From Hysterangium stoloniferum (taxonomy: Eukaryota; Basidiomycota; Agaricomycetes; Hysterangiales; Hysterangiaceae): a stretch of 64,000 nt of DNA. The notes under the pieces were generated by a model. It saw nothing but the letters and a program-made list of their open reading frames with translations, searched no databases and was not told the DNA's origin. This document shows, in pieces, positions 32,848 through 42,726 of this stretch. The stretch's first letter is position 1; every line of letters starts with the position of its first letter. A program made the translations under genes and the position numbers. Where the stretch lies: positions 372,001-436,000 of the forward strand of contig WHVD01000001.1 of assembly GCA_015178975.1 (NCBI GenBank), written 5' to 3'.

Positions 32848-35800
32848 TCCAAATACCAACTTAACATTGACCAGGAGCCAGACCTGTTTGATGTTGATTC
32901 CAATGATCCAACAAAACACATTTGTTGTATTTGCACTGGGCGATTGACCAAGAATGCAAGGGCAAACCACCTAAATAGCATAAAGCACAAGACAGCTGAG
33001 GGTGCATGGAACGAGAACTCAACAGCACAAGAAAACTGTGTTGATAATGAGTTGCTTCTGGCTGTACACCTGAATCCACCTGTAGCAATGACACTTGCTG
33101 AACAATATCTCCTTGAGAATGCAAGTGATTCCGAAAATGACCCTGGGGACTCAGATGATAGAATGCAAGTTGATAATCCAGATGAGCCCTTTGATGGTGT
33201 TACAGAGCAAGGCCTTCATTTCTATGATCATCACAGAAACGAAATCATCTTCTCTGCAGGTGATCTGGAGAAACACAAAAAGGCTGAAAATGAGCAGCTC
33301 TGGAAAGATATTGAGGGTCTCAATTATTATGATCACACACTTCTCACAAAAACAGCATACTCAGCTAAGGATATGTTTGGAGACTTTTCCGAGGATGCCA
33401 CTATCTCAAGTGTCATTGTTGCCATGTCATCTTTAGGTACACCACTACTTTTCATCTGAGTTGGCCAACAAGTTGCTGACAAGAACATTCCACACAGGAC
33501 TTGATGAGGATGATGATAGTGAAGATGAGAGAGAAGTGATTGAGATCTCTGGAGCAAAGATCAGATCAGAGTCATCAGACGAAGATGCAAGATGGGCCCC
33601 TCATGGTTCAAAAACGGTAGGCTGTCATAAACAAAAGCCAACACACATTGATTGACAATGAGCTCTGGATCCAGATGTTTTTTCTCAATCTCCTTGACAA
33701 ACTTCCCCGCCTTCAACTATCAGATGATCACCTTCAGGCAATAATCTGGGTAATGAAAGAATGTGGTACATCTGATGTCCCCTCATTTTATGCACTAAGA
33801 AAATGTCAGAAATTGTTAACACAGAGCATTGAGAATCTTCACACACAACAGCACACTTCATCACTGGGAAATTACTTCTACATGAATCATCCCATTGACC
33901 TTCTTGCTCTTGTAAGCAGTTTGCCTTGTTATTGGAACTTGCATTTTACTGTCTTCGATTTACAGGACTGGGCAAACCCTTGTGTTCAAGAATTCATCCA
34001 TATCTACCCTGAGATCACTGAAGTTATATGTGAGTCATGGCAAGCAGGAAAATATGTCAATGAGGTAAAACCTGAACAGCTCACACCCATGTGGGCAGAC
34101 TAGAAGGGCTCACTTTCAAAGCACTTTTATATAAATGAGATTGCACAGCTGAGAGATGGGCAATTTGTGATCCCATTGCACTAATTTAATTGGTTAAGAC
34201 TTGAGGAACACTGTTATCCAAGTCACCATGCCACATCCAGTGCGAAAGAGAGCCAATGGTCGGCCTGCCTATTGCATCCACATTATGCCTTGGGCTGATG
34301 ATGTGTCTGGAAATCGAAGCAAGCAATACAATGCTCACATGAATATGTATGTTTCTAATGTCAATCTCCCACATCGAAAGCTTGCACAGGAGTATTTTGT
34401 GCGGTTTTGTTCTACCTCACCCCATGCATCATCATCTGAACAATTTGAAGCACTCTCTGAGGACCTGGGAGTACATCTCACTGTTTATCAATATATCTCT
34501 GGCTTACATGTTGTCTTGGATTAGCCGCTCAGATGAATGGCATGAGGCATATGACTGTCAGATCCAATCTGAGATTGTGTTCCAAATTCATGGGCACCTC
34601 CTTCCTGCTGATAATCCACAGCAGGCAGAATCAAACTCAAATGCTGGTGCTAATGCAAACCAATGGTGTTGTGGGGATAATACAGGGGGAACAGCTGAGG
34701 AATGTGAGAGTGATGATGGATATCATGCACTCTTTGGGGTGAGTTAACAATCACCTTTAATCATGCAGCATGCTAAGTATCTGTATCATATTTTCAGTCT
34801 GGTACACCTCGTCAGCCTCAGGACACCATTTCCATCATCAAGGAACAGATCTGGACAGCAGGGCTTGGAGTTCAGGATGCCATTGATAAAATCCAGACCA
34901 GTACAGGGGTAAAGGACAAAACAGCCCTGTTCTGGATACAAAAAATCATTGAGAAGGCAAATCTGATGCAATGTGACTAACTTTATACAAGTGCAACTCG
35001 GGACCAGTGATTGAATGACCATCAATACAAAGGTCTGGAAAGGGAGGCAATTAAAGTTGAGATAAAGAAAGTCATTCAACAGCAGCTTTTTGAATGGGTA
35101 TTGACACAGCCACCTGAAAGATACAAGCAACTATCAGCGGAGGTCATTGGTAAGTTAATTTGACTGCTTGTATTACCTTCAAGGCTCTCACTTCGACATT
35201 CCCCTAGCATGTAAATGCCTGAGACCAGGGGATCATTATAACATCCTTCTTGATGTTCTTGGCCTCAACCCACATCAGGACAGCCCATGTGAGATATTAC
35301 ACACAGTCTTGCCTGGCATTGACAAGTACCTTTGGCATGGAACAAACAAGGTGTGGGATAAGAAGCAAGATACAACTTTTGCCATCCGTTTGCAGTCATC
35401 ATCTATTGATGGCTTGACTCTCTCACCTGTTCGAGCTCAGTACCTGGTCCAGTACAAAAACTCATTAATCGGAAAGCATTTCAAAGCTCTCCAGCAACTC
35501 AGAGTCTTCCATCTCCATGATGGTCTGTGAAATAATGCATATTTTGAACTCTGGAAAGCGAATGGAGAACTCAGAGCAATGCTGTGGTACCCTGAAATCA
35601 AGGAGATTGATACATACCTTGTGCGTAACCTCTTTCTTGTGACTAAGTTCATCATTCAAGTGCTCTGTCTTCCCTGTAGAATGATCTTCAAATCTTACTC
35701 GATAATGTTCTTGATCTTTGGGGAGTGGTTGATCCAATGAGGATTCTCACCAAGTACAAGCTTCATGTTTTAGGTGCTCACATGAAAGAGGATATCTGAC

Positions 35801-37069
35801 ACTTCGGGCCAGCCATTTTATTCTCGACTGAGGTTTTTGAGTGCTGGAATGCTGTCTTCCAGCTATGTAGTGTTCTTTCAAACCATCAGGCCCCAATTTT
35901 TGACATCACAACAACCCTTGCTGATATGGAGCACTTCAAGCACCAAGTGAGTGGTGGGTGGTGGAAGAGTGGTGATAGATACATTCAGGCTGGGGATAAG
36001 GTTAGAAACTTTCTCAAAAACCACAAGGCACTGCAGCGTCATCTGGGTTGGGCAGAATTCTCAACTCTTGCAGCTGGTAAGTACTTGACACCTACTTAGT
36101 GCTCCAGTCTCACTTTATTGTCACTAAAATTCCTATCTGTAGGCTACGTTAAATCTCATTCCATAAAGAAAGAGAATCCAAGTGCATGGGCAAATGTGCT
36201 GGGTCAGCTTTCATCCATTCACTTACCTCACGATGCTATGGTTAAAAGCTGGGTCCAGTGCAAGTTCATTGTCTCTCGGTCCCATGATATCTGCAAACCA
36301 GGTTCTTGGGTTTTCTTTGAGTCCAAATTACAAGGTGTCGCAGTGAGCCATTCAGGGTTTTTCATATCAAGCAAGGCTTTTAACTCATACAAATTTAAAA
36401 GGTTCATTCAACTCATGTTGTTCTTACTGGTCATATTTACCAGATTCTTGCTGCCAAAGAAGATGCTTCTGCAAAGAAGGATTCCACAATTGTTATAATT
36501 GAGCAATTCAACATTTCAGCAGGAGCTGGTCACCGACTTAACATGCCTATATTAACACAAACAGCCATTGTGAAAGCAATTTCGCCCATGGTCTGTCCCT
36601 TCTAATTTACCTTGTGATGTAATTCTAAGTTTTTTAGGCAGTTCTTTTTATCTTCAATGCCCAACATGACTGCGATAGCTTGAAATGCTCAGTCGCTGAT
36701 ATTCCTGTGAAGCAAGGCAGGGACATGACTTCCAGAACACACACTGCAGTCATTCATGCTGACGATTCACGGTGGATTCTGAATATGCATGCACTCCACA
36801 ATGCACACCTTATTAGGGAGACCCTGCCAAGTGATCTCTGGGAACCCAAACACTATTTCCATGACCAACTAGCTGAACACAAGAAATTTGCAGCACAGGC
36901 TCGTGAAATTGGACAGCCTAAGCAGCTGGAATCGAGAGCCAAAGCAAAGGCCACCCGTTCTAAGAACCAGAAGTCAAAGAAAGGGAAGCAAGCTGACTTA
37001 CCAACAATCCCAGAGGAGGTGCCTGAGGAGGGATTACTGACAAAGAGTCCAGGACGTGAGACACTTTAA
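32848..37069 (+). pseudogene. Large transposase-like protein of the two-gene element, decayed
   Basis: Starts MSKYQLNIDQEPDLFD at 32848 (open from 32815). A C2H2-like finger follows (C-x2-C-x12-H-x5-H, CCICTGRLTKNARANHLN), then an acidic linker. Clean introns: 33437-33497, 33617-33674, 33912-33965. Family blocks in order: FLNLLDKLPRLQLSDDHLQ, VMKECGTSDVPSFYALRK, LGNYFYMNHP, DWANPCVQEFIHIYPE, HFYINEIAQLRDGQFVIP, WADDVSGNRSKQYNAHMNMY (34285-34350), FVRFCSTSPHASS, PCEILHTVLPGIDKYLWHG, VQYKNSLIGKHFKALQQL, HFGPAILFSTEVFECWNAVF, VLSNHQAP, FNAQHDCDSLKC and HNAHLIRETLP. A basic tail (KAKATRSKNQKSKKGKQ) ends it. In-frame stops, for instance TAG after MWAD near 34101, show that this copy is inactive. 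No catalytic triad can be named with confidence. Highly repeated in Agaricomycetes by my recollection. Confidence 0.6.
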
Positions 37070-37286
37070 GGTGTTGTATATTAGTGATAGTCTTCGAGTG
37101 ATATCCAGATTTTGATACATCTCTTGTACATCTACGATACCTACAAGCTATCTCAAAAGCAGATTCGTGATGTCGACCCATCAATATCCTGAAGACATCA
37201 GCTTGATATTGTCTGGTTCAATGGCATGAAGATCACAAATGTGTCAGCCATCAATACCCTGGGATCATTGCACACAAATGGGCATG
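37070..37286. other. Right non-coding flank of the two-gene element
   Basis: Short flank with CAGCCATCAATACCCTGGGA near the border and an echo of it (CCCATCAATATCCTG) 60 bp earlier; these may be subterminal repeats. Confidence 0.4.
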
Positions 37287-37488
37287 TATATAGTCTGGCA
37301 GATGTTGTACATACAATCCAGTCAGAAAATCAGCTTAGATTCCCCCCAGTAATCTAATACATTTTACGCTCTAAACTCCTACTTGAATCACACTGCTCAC
37401 GCTAGTCAGAGCCCATGGGCTCTGGTGTATCTATCTCTCTTATTTATCTCAACCCCCGACCTCTCGACCCACAACCTCTGACCCACAA

Positions 37489-38309
37489 TGTTACGACCGG
37501 ACAATCCCGCCGGACTCCGGGCACTAACCCGTACGCCCCCACACGCTACAAGCACCAATCGTCTGTTTATAGGATTTCCCGCCCGGACTCCGTTATGTCA
37601 AGACTCATTACGTTCGACCTCATTACGACACATATCAGTCACCGGACTTCCCCCGGACTCCGTCTCTGTCTATGTCCATCTTCGTCCCACGCATCAGTCA
37701 CCGGTCCCCGCTTAGAATCCCGTCACCGCTCTAATCGAGCCCCATTCCCGTTTTAGTCAAATGACCTGTCACGATTTAGGACTCCGCTCCCGCTCCGTTT
37801 CCCGTTATGGGTTATGCTTTGTCACGATTCGGACTCTGCTCCGTTCCGTTCCGTTCCTAACACCAATTTGGTGTTTACTATTCCCGTTTCATGTTTTGTT
37901 AGTTCTCGTTTCGTTATTACTGGATTTGGTATGTCATGCATTCCATGGTCTATATAAACTGGCAGATGTTGTACATACAATCCAGTCAGAAAATTAGCTT
38001 AGATTCCCCCCAGTAATCTAATAATATTTTCCACTCTAAAACCTTACTCGATTCACATCGCTCGCAATAGTCGGAGCCCACAGGATCCGGCGCATCTATC
38101 TCTCTCAACCAACTTGACTCACGACCCACGACCCTCGACTTACGACTTACGACCCATGAACCCCGCCCGGATTCCCCGGGATCCCTGTCCGTCCGTTTTG
38201 AAATTGGACAACACGATCTAGCGAGGGCGCAGCCTATAAGCTGAAGCCAAGTCCTACCGGATATCCCACGGGTTTCTCCGGAAACCCGGCCTGTGTGTGT
38301 ATCCTAACA
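37489..38309 (-). mobile_element. Young LTR, Gypsy family A (821 bp)
   Basis: TGTTACGACCGG to TATCCTAACA, duplication cacaa (37484-37488 and 38310-38314). Inserted in the older split family A LTR. It keeps many CpG sites where other copies have TG or CA, so it is the youngest family A copy here. Confidence 0.9.
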
Positions 38310-38476
38310 CACAACCCCTCAACCCATGAACCCTGCCCAGACACCCTGGGATTCCCATCCACCTGTTTGAAATTGGACAACACAATCTCGTGAGGGTGCA
38401 GCCTATAAGCTGAAGCCAAGTCCTACCAGATATTCTGCAGGTTTCTCCAGAAACCCGCCATGTACATACCCTAACA

Positions 38477-39189
38477 AAGAGTTGCTGACAAAGAGTTCTA
38501 GATTCTGCAAGTGTAGGTGCTTGCAGTTAGTGTATCAGACTAAGGCTATTATTGTCCTTAGGATGGTGAGATAAGCTTCTGTGTTGTGTTGCAAAATATG
38601 TGTGATATGATGATTTTATTGAAAACTTGGCCCTCCTTATATACATTTTGATAACTAAATAATTAACTATTTATTTATTTTATGAGGTCATTATTTAGGT
38701 CATAATGACCTCATATTCTAGTTATTTTTTACCCTTTATTTATCATATGACTCCCCTCTCTGAGACAAGGGTTCCAACCTTTGGCTTGAACATGAAGGTT
38801 CAAGGCCGCAGTCCCAGGACGGAAGCAATTGCTTAGTCGGTAGAATCAAATAATGACAGTATTTTGTTACAGTCACATTCGTGACTGTATGATATCCCGA
38901 GGTCAGAGGCTTATCTAATAGGTCACATGACTCCAAAAATGTGCACATAGGAGCAAGCACAGTGCTGAGAAGCAATAACTAAGTAAATAAAATATAAATA
39001 ATTAGTTAAAAATTATAATAAATTAACTAAGATATAATAGCATTATATGAGCTCATATATGTTATTATTATGCGAAGTTAAAAAGAACTAGGCCTTATAT
39101 TTCACAATAAAAATAATAAAAATACAATAAATTCGAGAAAATATTAAATAATTCAAAGAAAATTAAGAGAACTTTATGAGATAATGCTG
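38477..39189. other. AT-rich stretch with a perfect small palindrome
   Basis: Mostly AT-rich and non-coding. TATGAGGTCATTA at 38679-38691 is repeated inverted at 38701-38713, a 13-bp stem with a 9-base loop. Possibly the LTR or 3' end of the Copia relic that follows, but I could not match two LTR copies. Confidence 0.45.
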
Positions 39190-40460
39190 ATACCTCACAC
39201 TTGTGATGAAGGTATTATATTATCATTTTCATCATCACTGTCATCTTATTCTCAAATGCAATTGTTACATGGTCTGTCATTGCCCTCATCATCTGAGTCT
39301 TTAATATGTAGATCAGGGAGATGGCTATCACCCCCAACTGATTCAACTGGTGTGGTGGTACAAGTTTTTTCTGTTTTCATTGTGGTAGGGGATACTTCGA
39401 CTGTTACTTGTTCTGGTACATCATGACTTTCATATATACACTTGGCCAGTGGTGTGATCAACACATTGGTAAGCCTTCTTGTCCTTGACATACCCAATAA
39501 AAATATACTTGATGATCTTCTCATCATGTTTCTGACATGTTTTCAGGGATGAGTACATATGCTGTGCAGCCAAAAATCCAAAATTGGGTGATATCAGGTA
39601 ATTTTCCAAACTATGCTTCATGTGGAGTTGAGTCTGACAATGCACAGGTGGGGAACCATTTCTGATTTAACCTGCATATGTACTTGACATCATCTGCCCA
39701 ATAGAAATAAGGCAATCCAGCGTCTTTGAGCACCAAGTGAGTGCTTTCCAGTAGTGTGCAGTTCATCCTTTCAGACACACTATTTTCTTGTGGTGTGTAT
39801 GCATTCATTTTTTCATGTTTGATGCCTTTGGAGTTGAGGTAAGCTTTGAATTTCTTTAAAATGTATTTGCCACCACCATCAGACCTCAGTCAACAACCCA
39901 CACTCCAGTTTTTGCTTCAACTCTCTCCACAAAAACTTGCCCAATGCTTCAGATTTCTCTTTCAAAAAGGTGATCTCAACTTGCAACTTGCATCATCAAT
40001 TAAAGTCATGAAGTATTTGTAGCTGGTGTGTGATTTGGTCTGTATTCCACCATATATCTGAATGTATGTGTGCAGGGGTTGGAGTTTTTTGATTATCCAT
40101 CAATTTTGCAATGGGCTACTTGGGTTTGCTTTCCATATGGGCAGGGCTCACAGGGTGAGTTCTTAGTTTTTTTGCATTTAACAAGTGAAATTCCCTTCAC
40201 CATACCCTTCTTGATCATTTGAAGGCAATTTTACACTGATATGGCCTAGATGGTGGTCCTATAGTCTTACATCACATCACCCTTCAATTTCATAGCAACT
40301 ACAGTAAGTGCTTGTGGTTCCATTTCAGATCCTGGAATGATTTTACTGATGTGGATTCATTCAGGCAGAATTATATCAGCACAAAGAATGTAAATGTTGC
40401 CTTCTCCAACAAGTGAGTTCTTTGCATTGTATATGTGGCACACCTGATTATGTTCAAATG
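39190..40460 (-). mobile_element. Copia relic (pre-integrase zinc motif and integrase)
   Basis: Minus strand. About 40180-40120 reads as the GAG-pre-integrase zinc region (SPCEPCPYGKQTQVAHCK). At 39808-39620 is integrase core (TPQENSVSERMNCTLLEST, AGLPYFYWADDVKYICRLNQ, ALSDSTPHEA) and then the integrase end (KIIKYIFIGYVKDKKAYQC). Reverse transcriptase and RNase H are absent. Old and broken. Confidence 0.75.
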
Positions 40461-40828
40461 CAACCAAATGTGGAACAAAGGAAGTGAGTTGGAATATCCA
40501 TGTATATCTGATACCATCTGGAAATGGATCCTATATTTCTGGGAAAGCCATGGGTTCTGGACAGGTCAGAACATTGGCATAGAGAAGTGACAAAGGTTGA
40601 CAGGGATGATTGAGTGAAGGTTGGGTCATGGATTAAAGATGTATATAGAATAAATGTGGGGAGTTTGGGTGGACAGGAAATGAGCAAGGACACTCGGAGA
40701 TGTTAGCTGGGAAAGGGCAGAGTCCAATGGGTTCCAGTCAAGGGCAGAATACCAGAATGGGATTTGAGGTGAAGGGTACTTGAGGGATGAGGATCTGGTT
40801 CTGGTGGATTCCAGATCTTGATCCTAGT
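40461..40828. other. Unassigned stretch
   Basis: No coding or repeat resemblance that I can support. Confidence 0.35.
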
Positions 40829-41225
40829 TGTTATGACCGTGTCGCAACCCTATCGGTCCCGAGGTTATTGCCACTTATCAACATTTTCAAGTCACCACTT
40901 CGGAAACCATCGGCCCCGAAGCTGACATATGTTTTCGCGATGATCAAACTCTGTTTACGCCCACGTCAAAATAACTCATATTGTCTGGTTAAACTTTTGA
41001 TACGTCCCTTTTATTATGTTGATCTGTTCAATCCTATGTTTCACATATATCTATCTATATTTGTAGTCCTTGAACTATTTCCTTTTATTGTAATTCCACC
41101 CTCAGTTATCATCGGCCTCCGAACTAATCATAAACTTCCCATTCCTAGTCAAGCTTATTGTTAATACTGTTTTCTGCCCTTCTCCCCATTAGTATTTTCT
41201 AGACGCCAGTTTTCAGTTCTTAACA
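40829..41225 (-). mobile_element. Solo LTR, family B, shortened (397 bp)
   Basis: TGTTATGACCGTGTCGC to TTCTTAACA, flanked by ctagt (40824-40828 and 41226-41230). Same family as 26930-27672 but lacks about 340 bp of the middle. Confidence 0.85.
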
Positions 41226-41279
41226 CTAGTCCAGAAGATGGTTTGAAACCTGATATTATGTCCAGGAAATACTCTGTGG

Positions 41280-41668
41280 AGTCTTTGGGAACAGATCTTC
41301 ACAGTGAGACAGAGATGTATCCTGTAGGGTATTTGAACAGCCTGAATTTTGGTGGAATCTCACCAAGCTGACTTTAGGTGAAGCCAGGAGTACCTTTGGT
41401 GCAACTATGGAACATAGATCCACAAAGGGGGCATTTCAATGGGATGCAATTGTGACTAATGAAAATGGAAAATAATTTGCTTCAAGTGTGAATGCTAACT
41501 GGACCATGTACTGGGCAACTGGCATTTATTTCACAGGTCAAAATTATTACAAATAATGCAACTCCCATTTAAACTGCATCTTATTCAGTTTACAGTGCAG
41601 TTAGCATTTGCAATGAGAATTAACAAGTCACAGGGACAGTCTTTGAAAGTCTGAAATGTATTGAAGGA
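41280..41668 (+). pseudogene. Helitron / PIF1-like helicase fragment
   Basis: At about 41562-41648 the reading LPFKLHLIQFTVQLAFAMRI runs into NKSQGQSLK, the conserved C-terminal helicase segment of fungal Helitron PIF1-like helicases (usual form RLAFAMTINKSQGQS). Upstream bases are too decayed to follow. The fragment runs straight into the Tc1 copy at 41671. Helitrons are known to pick up and fuse gene pieces, but a plain nested insertion explains this too. Confidence 0.55.
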
Positions 41669-41670
41669 GA

Positions 41671-42483
41671 ATAGTTTTTACTCTGTAACAAAGCAAAAGT
41701 GACCATTCCTCACGGTCATTCATTGTCAGAAGTGGTTTAAATTTGCCCAATATCATGAAAATTGGACTGTGGAGGACTGGAAGAGGGTGTTATGGTCAGA
41801 TGAAACCAAGATTAATAGGATTGGGTCAAATGGAAATACATATGTGTGGAAACAACAAGGAGAACCAGTATCTGACCAGACTACAACACTGACTGTCAAA
41901 CCTGGAGGAGGAAACAACCTCATGGCATGTGGTTGTATGGGTTGGAATGGGGTGGGAAAGCTCATAGAGGTGCAGGGGAGGATGGATGCTGAACAATACT
42001 GTGAGATTTTGGAGCTGGGAGTGGTGGAAAGTTTTGAAAGGTTGGAAATGGAGGAAGCCAACCATTACTTTCAGCAGGACAATGAGCCTAAACATGCACC
42101 TTGGCAGGCAACAAAATGGTTTGAGGACAAGGACATTCAAGTCCTTTCTTGGCCTCCCCAATCCCCTGATCTTAACCCCATAAAACATCTTTGGGAACAC
42201 CTCAATTGCCAACTCCAAAAATATAGCACATCACCCAAGGAGTACATGAATTGTGGGAGAGAGTGGTGGAGGAGTGGAATGGAATCCAATCAGAAGTGGG
42301 CCAAGATCTAATAGAAAGTATGCCCAGAAGGATAAGGTTAGTTATAAAGGACAAAGGGGGTCATATAAAGTACTAGATAGTAAATCATGGGTCAAAAAAC
42401 TGTCCCAATGAGTGGCTGTTTTGGTTTATTTATTATTCAATGAGTTTTGATCCAAATCACATGGACTAAGGCTTATCTTCAGA
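41671..42483 (+). pseudogene. Tc1/mariner transposase fragment, copy I (catalytic Glu replaced by Lys)
   Basis: Truncated at both ends. Begins inside the DNA-binding part (KQK), then has one in-frame TGA at 41711-41713 exactly where copy II has its TGA, then an open run from 41769. The DDE_3 domain shows D in WSDETKINRIGS and D in FQQDNEPKHA. The third residue is changed: NPIKHLWEHL where copy II has NPIEHLW, so this copy cannot be catalytic. It is otherwise close to copy II (about 90 percent by eye). Ends in a partial inverted repeat with AAAAACTGTCCCAATGAG at 42396, cut by the LTR that starts at 42484. Confidence 0.85.
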
Positions 42484-42726
42484 TGTTAGGACTGGGAAAC
42501 CTGCTGGGACCTGGAACCCATCCTATAGGTATTTTGACTCTCTATATCATACAAACCAGCCACCAGACTCCACCTGGACATTCTGGACCCCCTGTTCCCA
42601 ATCCATCTTTCCCCATTTGACATCTAGTTCAGTCTGCCCCTTGTTTCCCAGTCTGTTTGACATCTGGTTTATTGTCTTATTGTATGCCTGTTATGTCTTT
42701 TGTCTCTCTGGATATGTAGTACAATA

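Larger units (their letters stand above)
30370..37286 (+). mobile_element. Two-gene DNA element of Agaricomycete type (6.9 kb), decayed
   Basis: Borders follow from the LTR it interrupted: the LTR ends at GTCTA (30369) and resumes at TATATAGTC (37287), which leaves a TA duplication. It holds two divergent multi-exon genes, one leftward (about 31000-32489) and one rightward (about 32848-37069), with a roughly 360-bp shared upstream region. The rightward product belongs to a large protein family that I know as repeated many times in Agaricomycete genomes; it looks transposase-like, but I cannot fix a named superfamily (KDZ or Plavaka-like groups are candidates). No clear terminal inverted repeats: left end CACACACTTGG, right end ATGGGCATG. 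Confidence 0.65.
29909..38476 (-). mobile_element. Solo LTR, Gypsy family A, split into three pieces by two insertions
   Basis: Pieces 29909-30369, 37287-37488 and 38310-38476 read as one family A LTR in reverse orientation, TGTTACAACTGG at one end and CCCTAACA at the other. The duplication aagag (29904-29908 and 38477-38481) proves the outer ends belong together. Insertions: the two-gene DNA element (30370-37286) and a younger family A LTR (37489-38309). Confidence 0.88.

Noticed and set aside
33151-33336. Minus-strand frames across the transposase-like gene (also 34186-34374 and 35437-35737)
   Set aside because: Shadows of plus-strand exons that match the Agaricomycete family.
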